Below, in pieces: positions 5,602 to 8,862 of a DNA stretch of 8,862 nt. Location of the stretch: assembly GCA_003232715.1 (NCBI GenBank), contig QIJG01000015.1, positions 1 through 8,862 of the forward strand. Direction: 5' to 3'. The notes under the pieces were generated by a model. That model made no database searches. It was not told the DNA's origin and saw only the letters and a program-made list of their open reading frames with translations. A program made the translations under genes and the position numbers. The number at the start of each line of letters is the position of its first letter. Positions within the stretch are counted from its first letter, which is position 1. The stretch comes from Nitrospirota bacterium. GTDB lineage: Bacteria; Nitrospirota; Thermodesulfovibrionia; Thermodesulfovibrionales; JdFR-85.

Positions 5602-7014
5602 ATGAAAATACTGGAGAAGACTGAAGATATGACAGACCAAAAAAGTCCTCACACAGAGGGAAAGCCCTCACTGGAAGGGCTGACACCAAGACGGATTGTA
5701 GAGGAGCTTGACAAGTTTATTATAGGGCAGCATAATGCCAAAAAAGCCGTTGCCATTGCGCTGAGGAATAGATGGAGGAGGCAGAGATTAAGCCCTGAGC
5801 TGCGCGATGAAGTCCTGCCCAAGAATATCATAATGATCGGGTCCACCGGTGTTGGAAAAACAGAGATTGCAAGAAGACTTTCAAAGCTTGCAAATGCACC
5901 ATTTATGAAGGTGGAGGCATCAAAGTTTACGGAAGTTGGTTATGTTGGAAGGGACGTAGAATCCATTATAAGGGACATTACCGAGATTGCAGTCAACATG
6001 GTCAAGACTGAACACTTTACAAAGGTTCAGGAAAAGGCAAAGACCCTTGCAGAAGAAAGGCTTCTCGACCTCTTGCTGCCGCTTCCGAGAAAGGGGTTTA
6101 AGGAAACAGACCAGGGAGAAGAAGAGAAACAGCAGCATTCGGATACAAGGGAAAAACTGAGGGCTCAACTCAGGGAGGGAAAGTTTGACTCACGTTACGT
6201 GGAGATTGAGGTGAAGGAAAAGGTGATGCCCCTTGGAGTTATCTCAAATGTTGGACTTGAGGACCTTGAAATTAATCTGAAAGAGATGCTGGGCAGTTTC
6301 CTGCCTGAAAAGCCAAAGAGGAAAAAGGTCAAGGTCGCCGAGGCCGTTCAGTTGCTCACACGTGAAGAGGCGGATAAATTGATTGATATGGATATGGTTA
6401 CAAAAGAGGCCATCAGGCGCACTGAGCAGACCGGCATAGTATTTATTGATGAGATAGACAAGGTTGCATCAAAGGGCTCAGCCCAGGGACCCGATGTATC
6501 AAGAGAGGGGGTACAGAGGGACCTCCTGCCCATAGTTGAAGGAACAACTGTAACCACCAAACACGGCCCTGTCCGCACGGAACACATACTCTTCATCGCA
6601 GCCGGTGCCTTTCATATGGCCAAACCATCCGACCTTATCCCCGAACTCCAGGGAAGGTTTCCGATAAGGGTCGAGCTTGATTCACTTGGAAAGGAAGATT
6701 TTATCCGTATCCTTACGGAGCCTGACAACGCCCTTGTAAAACAGTACATCGCCCTTCTTGCCACCGAAGAGGTGGATATACTCTTTACCGACGATTCCAT
6801 TGATGAGATAGCGTCCATTGCAGCCACAGTCAATGAAAGGACTGAAAACATCGGGGCAAGGAGGCTTCATACCGTACTTGAAAAACTCCTTGAGGAGATC
6901 TCCTTTGACGCCCCTGAAAAGAAAAACACATCACTGACAATAGACAGCGACTATGTCAGAGAAAAATTAAGCGAAATCGTAAAGGACGAGGACCTGAGCA
7001 GGTATATACTTTAA
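5602..7014 (+). CDS. hslU: ATP-dependent protease ATPase subunit HslU (ClpY)
   Basis: This AAA+ unfoldase feeds substrates to HslV. From ATG 5602 it has 470 residues, in line with the longer ClpY/HslU forms. Landmarks are LTPRRIVEELDKFIIGQ (27-43), Walker A GSTGVGKT (80-87), pore loop GYVGRD (113-118), an insertion (I) domain of about 130-245 rich in charged residues, Walker B GIVFIDEID (278-286), ELQGRFPIRVEL (348-359) and sensor-2 GARR (418-421). The C-terminal tail EDLSRYIL is the segment that docks into and activates HslV. GAGGAG (5589-5594) lies 7 bases before ATG 5602. A TTG at 5587 would overlap hslV, and an ATG at 5629 would shorten the protein. The 1-base gap after hslV implies coupled expression of both subunits. 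Confidence 0.98.
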   Translation: MKILEKTEDMTDQKSPHTEGKPSLEGLTPRRIVEELDKFIIGQHNAKKAVAIALRNRWRRQRLSPELRDEVLPKNIIMIGSTGVGKTEIARRLSKLANAPFMKVEASKFTEVGYVGRDVESIIRDITEIAVNMVKTEHFTKVQEKAKTLAEERLLDLLLPLPRKGFKETDQGEEEKQQHSDTREKLRAQLREGKFDSRYVEIEVKEKVMPLGVISNVGLEDLEINLKEMLGSFLPEKPKRKKVKVAEAVQLLTREEADKLIDMDMVTKEAIRRTEQTGIVFIDEIDKVASKGSAQGPDVSREGVQRDLLPIVEGTTVTTKHGPVRTEHILFIAAGAFHMAKPSDLIPELQGRFPIRVELDSLGKEDFIRILTEPDNALVKQYIALLATEEVDILFTDDSIDEIASIAATVNERTENIGARRLHTVLEKLLEEISFDAPEKKNTSLTIDSDYVREKLSEIVKDEDLSRYIL

Positions 7015-7146
7015 TTATTAATCGTCTCAAAATAGTGTGGACATATTATTTAAAAAATCCCTCCCAACCTCCCTTTGCCAAAGGGAGGTATCATCCCCCT
7101 CAGATTTTTAGATTGATGTCGGTTCAATTATGAGACTTTTAATAAA
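7014..7146. repeat. 133-bp imperfect inverted-repeat region after hslU
   Basis: Arms 7014-7035 and 7125-7146 are reverse complements at about 17 of 22 positions, with an exact GTCTCA/TGAGAC heart. The left arm starts at the last base of the hslU stop codon. There is no useful open frame inside, only a hairpin at 7068-7088. It could be a decayed miniature element. The rest of the 284-base gap (7147-7298) is A/T-rich and shows no gene, and only a weak ribosome site before 7299. Confidence 0.5.
7068..7088. repeat. 9-bp perfect hairpin downstream of hslU
   Basis: CCTCCCTTT-GCC-AAAGGGAGG is a 9-bp stem with a 3-base loop, 54 bases after the hslU stop. It could end the trmFO-xerC-hslVU transcript, but no T-run follows on the plus strand, so it is listed as a hairpin repeat and not an intrinsic terminator. 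On the minus strand a run of six T lies about 10 bases beyond the stem. Confidence 0.6.
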
Positions 7147-7298
7147 ACAACCTGTTTTTTCATAGGAACTCGCAAAATTATTTAATACTTGAGTCAGGCG
7201 ATTCCAGGGTTGTGCAGTACCTGTTTATCCATTTAATCACTATTAGGAAGTATCCAATTGTTTTCGACAGATAAACTCTGACAATAGGGGCACCCGAC

Positions 7299-7927
7299 AT
7301 GAAAAGGCCTGTTGTTCTCATAATTATTGTATTGCTGTTACAGGCTTGCGCCGCCTCAAGGCATGAAATAAAGCCTGAGGGCCGCTATATGGTGGCTTCC
7401 TGGTATGGCAAGAAATTTCACGGAAGGCTGACTGCCTCAGGCGAGACTTATAATAGACCCTGCCCTTTGGAACAAAACTCAAGATTACCAACCCGGAAAA
7501 CGGGCGGTCCGTTGTAGTAAAGGTTAATGACCGTGGACCTTTTATACGTGGCAGGGATATAGACCTTTCATACGGAGCTGCAAAAAAGATAGGATTGATA
7601 CGTAAAGGCACTGCAAGGGTACGGGTGGATTATATGGGAAGGGACATGTCCTTTGTCCGGCCGGTAAAATATGTCTCCTCTTCTGCCGGTCCATTTACCA
7701 TACAGATAGCATCATTCCGTAATTATAAGAACGCAGGCGATCTGAAGTCAGCGCTTTCACGTACTTACCGCAAAGTCTATATCAGAAAAATCCCGATAAA
7801 GGGTACACGGTACTACAGGGTCATGATAGGAAAGTTCTCCGACCGCAAACACGCTGACAGGCTGGCCGCAAAGCTTTCCAGAGAGGGGTACAGGGTACTC
7901 GTAACGAGCTACAGGGAGGTGTTTTAA
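7299..7927 (+). pseudogene. rlpA: RlpA-type septal lipoprotein (DPBB + SPOR), disrupted by a frameshifting deletion
   Basis: RlpA proteins are outer-membrane lipoproteins with a double-psi beta-barrel (DPBB) domain that in Pseudomonas cleaves peptidoglycan, plus a SPOR domain that targets denuded glycan at the septum. The first frame (7299-7517) gives a lipoprotein signal with lipobox LQAC (Cys17), then GRYMVASWYGKKFHGRLTASGETYN, then nonsense ending at TAG 7515-7517. The rest continues in another frame from 7457: TLPFGTKLKITNPENGRS, VVVKVNDRGPFIRGRDIDLS, GAAKKIGLI, and a SPOR domain (about 7694-7915, FTIQIASF to GYRVLVTSY). Family alignment places about nine residues (of the type MYALTAAHK) between YN and TLPFGT. 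Only two bases (7455-7456) remain, so about 25 bases are missing. The lost block includes the predicted catalytic His; Glu of ASGE and Asp of NDRGP remain. The second frame has a stop at 7451-7453, so it cannot be read from upstream. A sequencing or assembly error is possible. Confidence 0.88.
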
Positions 7928-8502
7928 TGACATTTGAAGATGTGGTAAGGTTTCACGGACATGTATGTCCCGGTCTTGCCCTTGGCTACAGGGTATCTGA
8001 ATTAGTGCTCAGGGAGTTCGGTCCAAGGTCTGAAGATGAGGAGATAGTTGCAATTGTGGAGAATAATTCCTGTGCCGTGGATGCCGTTCAGGTAATGACG
8101 GGATGTACTTTCGGAAAAGGCAATCTCATATTCAGGGATTACGGTAAACAGGTTTATACCTTCGTAAAGAGACCTTCGGGGAAGGCATTAAGGATTGCCG
8201 TTAAGTGGACACCTCCTGCCGAAACCGCAGAAGAGAAAGAGATGTGGAAGAGGTATGCAGAAGGAGAAAGGTCGGAAGAGGTTTTGAAGGCAGTGCATGA
8301 CAGAAAGGCAGGAAAGACAGCGGATATAATGGACGCAGCAGAAAGTGAGCTGTTCGAGGTAAAGAAGATAGAGATAGTGCTGCCAAAGGAAGCAAGGATA
8401 TATCCATCGGTTGGTTGCGCCATCTGTGGGGAAAAGGTAATGGAGACAAGGACCCGGCTCATTAACGGCAAAACCGTCTGTATTCCCTGTGCAGAAAGAT
8501 GA
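7927..8502 (+). CDS. FmdE family protein with C-terminal zinc-binding motif
   Basis: This 191-residue protein belongs to the family named after formylmethanofuran dehydrogenase subunit E. The N-terminal FmdE domain shows FHGHVCPGLALGYR (His10, His12, Cys14), ENNSCAVDAVQVMTGCTFGKGNLIFRD split over residues 45-71 (Cys49, Cys60) and DYGKQVYTF. These His/Cys positions form a plausible metal site. Residues 100-140 are charged and helical. The C-terminus holds CAIC (164-167) and CIPC (185-188), a four-cysteine zinc-binding motif of treble-clef or ribbon type. No other formylmethanofuran dehydrogenase subunit is nearby, so the archaeal role should not be carried over; in bacteria the function is unknown. 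GGAGGT (7915-7920) lies 6 bases before the ATG, which shares its A with the stop codon of the broken rlpA frame, so the two genes were probably coupled. Confidence 0.9.
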   Translation: MTFEDVVRFHGHVCPGLALGYRVSELVLREFGPRSEDEEIVAIVENNSCAVDAVQVMTGCTFGKGNLIFRDYGKQVYTFVKRPSGKALRIAVKWTPPAETAEEKEMWKRYAEGERSEEVLKAVHDRKAGKTADIMDAAESELFEVKKIEIVLPKEARIYPSVGCAICGEKVMETRTRLINGKTVCIPCAER

Positions 8503-8541
8503 GGTTAATGAATTCGAATCGACTTTTCCCCGAAATTATTC

Positions 8542-8862
8542 ATGTATGAATATCAGAAGACCGATAGATTCTTTGCACAGATTGCGGATGGGATAAAAGA
8601 ACTGGGCGCCCGGGAACTGTCCGAACTTGGGGCAGGGGCAATCAGCCCCGAATACAGCGGGATTCATTTTAGTGCCGATAAGGAAACGCTTTATCGAATT
8701 AATTATGCTACAAGACTCGCTTCAAAAATACTTGCGCCTCTGATATCTTTTAATTGCAGGTCTACCGACCGGTTATACAAAACGGCAAAGCAGATAAACT
8801 GGGCGGATTTTATTTCTGTGGAAAAGACATTGGCTGTTTTCGGTAATGTATCAAACAGTCAG
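8542..8862 (+). CDS. RlmL-like class I SAM-dependent rRNA methyltransferase, partial (runs off right edge)
   Basis: The first 107 codons match the N-terminal region of the RlmL/YpsC-type 23S rRNA guanine-N2 methyltransferases. The visible segments are FFAQIADGIKELGARELSEL, then a GIHFSADKETLYRINYATR stretch, ASKILAPL, and INWADFISVEKTLAVFGNVS. E. coli RlmL begins in the same order (FASTARGLEELL, GGVHFKGD, SRLASRIMLPL, INWTEMF, TFAVHF). This part is the RNA-binding N-terminal and THUMP region. The catalytic SAM domain is beyond the window, so activity cannot be judged. The ATG at 8542 is the only in-frame start after a stop at 8509-8511, but it has no Shine-Dalgarno. A 13-codon frame (8508-8549) overlaps it. 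The gene follows the FmdE-family gene by 39 bases. Confidence 0.85.
   Translation, partial: MYEYQKTDRFFAQIADGIKELGARELSELGAGAISPEYSGIHFSADKETLYRINYATRLASKILAPLISFNCRSTDRLYKTAKQINWADFISVEKTLAVFGNVSNSQ

Noticed and set aside
7068..7088. Intrinsic terminator after hslU
   Set aside because: The stem is good, but no T-run follows on the plus strand. It is kept only as a hairpin repeat.
8154..8471. Antisense 105- and 82-residue frames within the FmdE-family gene
   Set aside because: The sense frame has clear conserved motifs. The antisense products are low-complexity Ser/Leu-rich strings typical of shadows.

Overview
The window reads as a compact stretch of chromosome from a diderm, non-enteric bacterium. 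The best guess is the Nitrospirota / Desulfobacterota neighbourhood, held with modest confidence. The reasons are the folate/FAD-dependent tRNA methyltransferase TrmFO in an order matching the Bacillus trmFO-xerC(codV)-hslV(clpQ)-hslU(clpY) operon, a DUF116 gene overlapping fmt, a bacterial FmdE-family protein, and an RlpA/SPOR lipoprotein gene that implies an outer membrane. No ribosomal RNA or lineage-specific marker is present to settle the question.

Left third (1-2535), all on the minus strand and read right to left: def (peptide deformylase), fmt (Met-tRNA formyltransferase), a DUF116 cysteine-rich protein that overlaps fmt, and an OsmC/YhfA-like gene cut by the window edge. Def and Fmt are the two ends of the N-formyl-methionine cycle. 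An inverted-repeat cassette (1831-2000) lies between def and fmt, and a shorter one (244-305) lies before the osmC-like gene.

Middle (2536-7014), plus strand and divergent from def: trmFO, xerC (4-base overlap), hslV and hslU (1 base apart). TrmFO makes ribothymidine 54 in tRNA, XerC is a tyrosine recombinase, and HslVU is an ATP-dependent protease. A 135-bp element with terminal inverted repeats (4917-5051) sits between xerC and hslV. Its left arm recurs at 1927-1966 between def and fmt. The 79-bp def/trmFO intergenic region carries two palindromes and a strong -10 box very close to the def start codon, consistent with a nearly leaderless mRNA.

Right third (7015-8862), plus strand: a 133-bp inverted-repeat region with a hairpin, an rlpA gene broken by what looks like a 25-base deletion, an intact FmdE-family gene with a C-terminal four-cysteine zinc-binding motif, and the start of an RlmL-like rRNA methyltransferase that runs off the edge.

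Most coding content is housekeeping. No convincing new multi-gene system is visible. The most notable items are the broken rlpA, which loses the predicted catalytic His, the nested and dispersed intergenic inverted-repeat elements, and the weak or absent Shine-Dalgarno sequences before def, fmt, trmFO and the RlmL-like gene.
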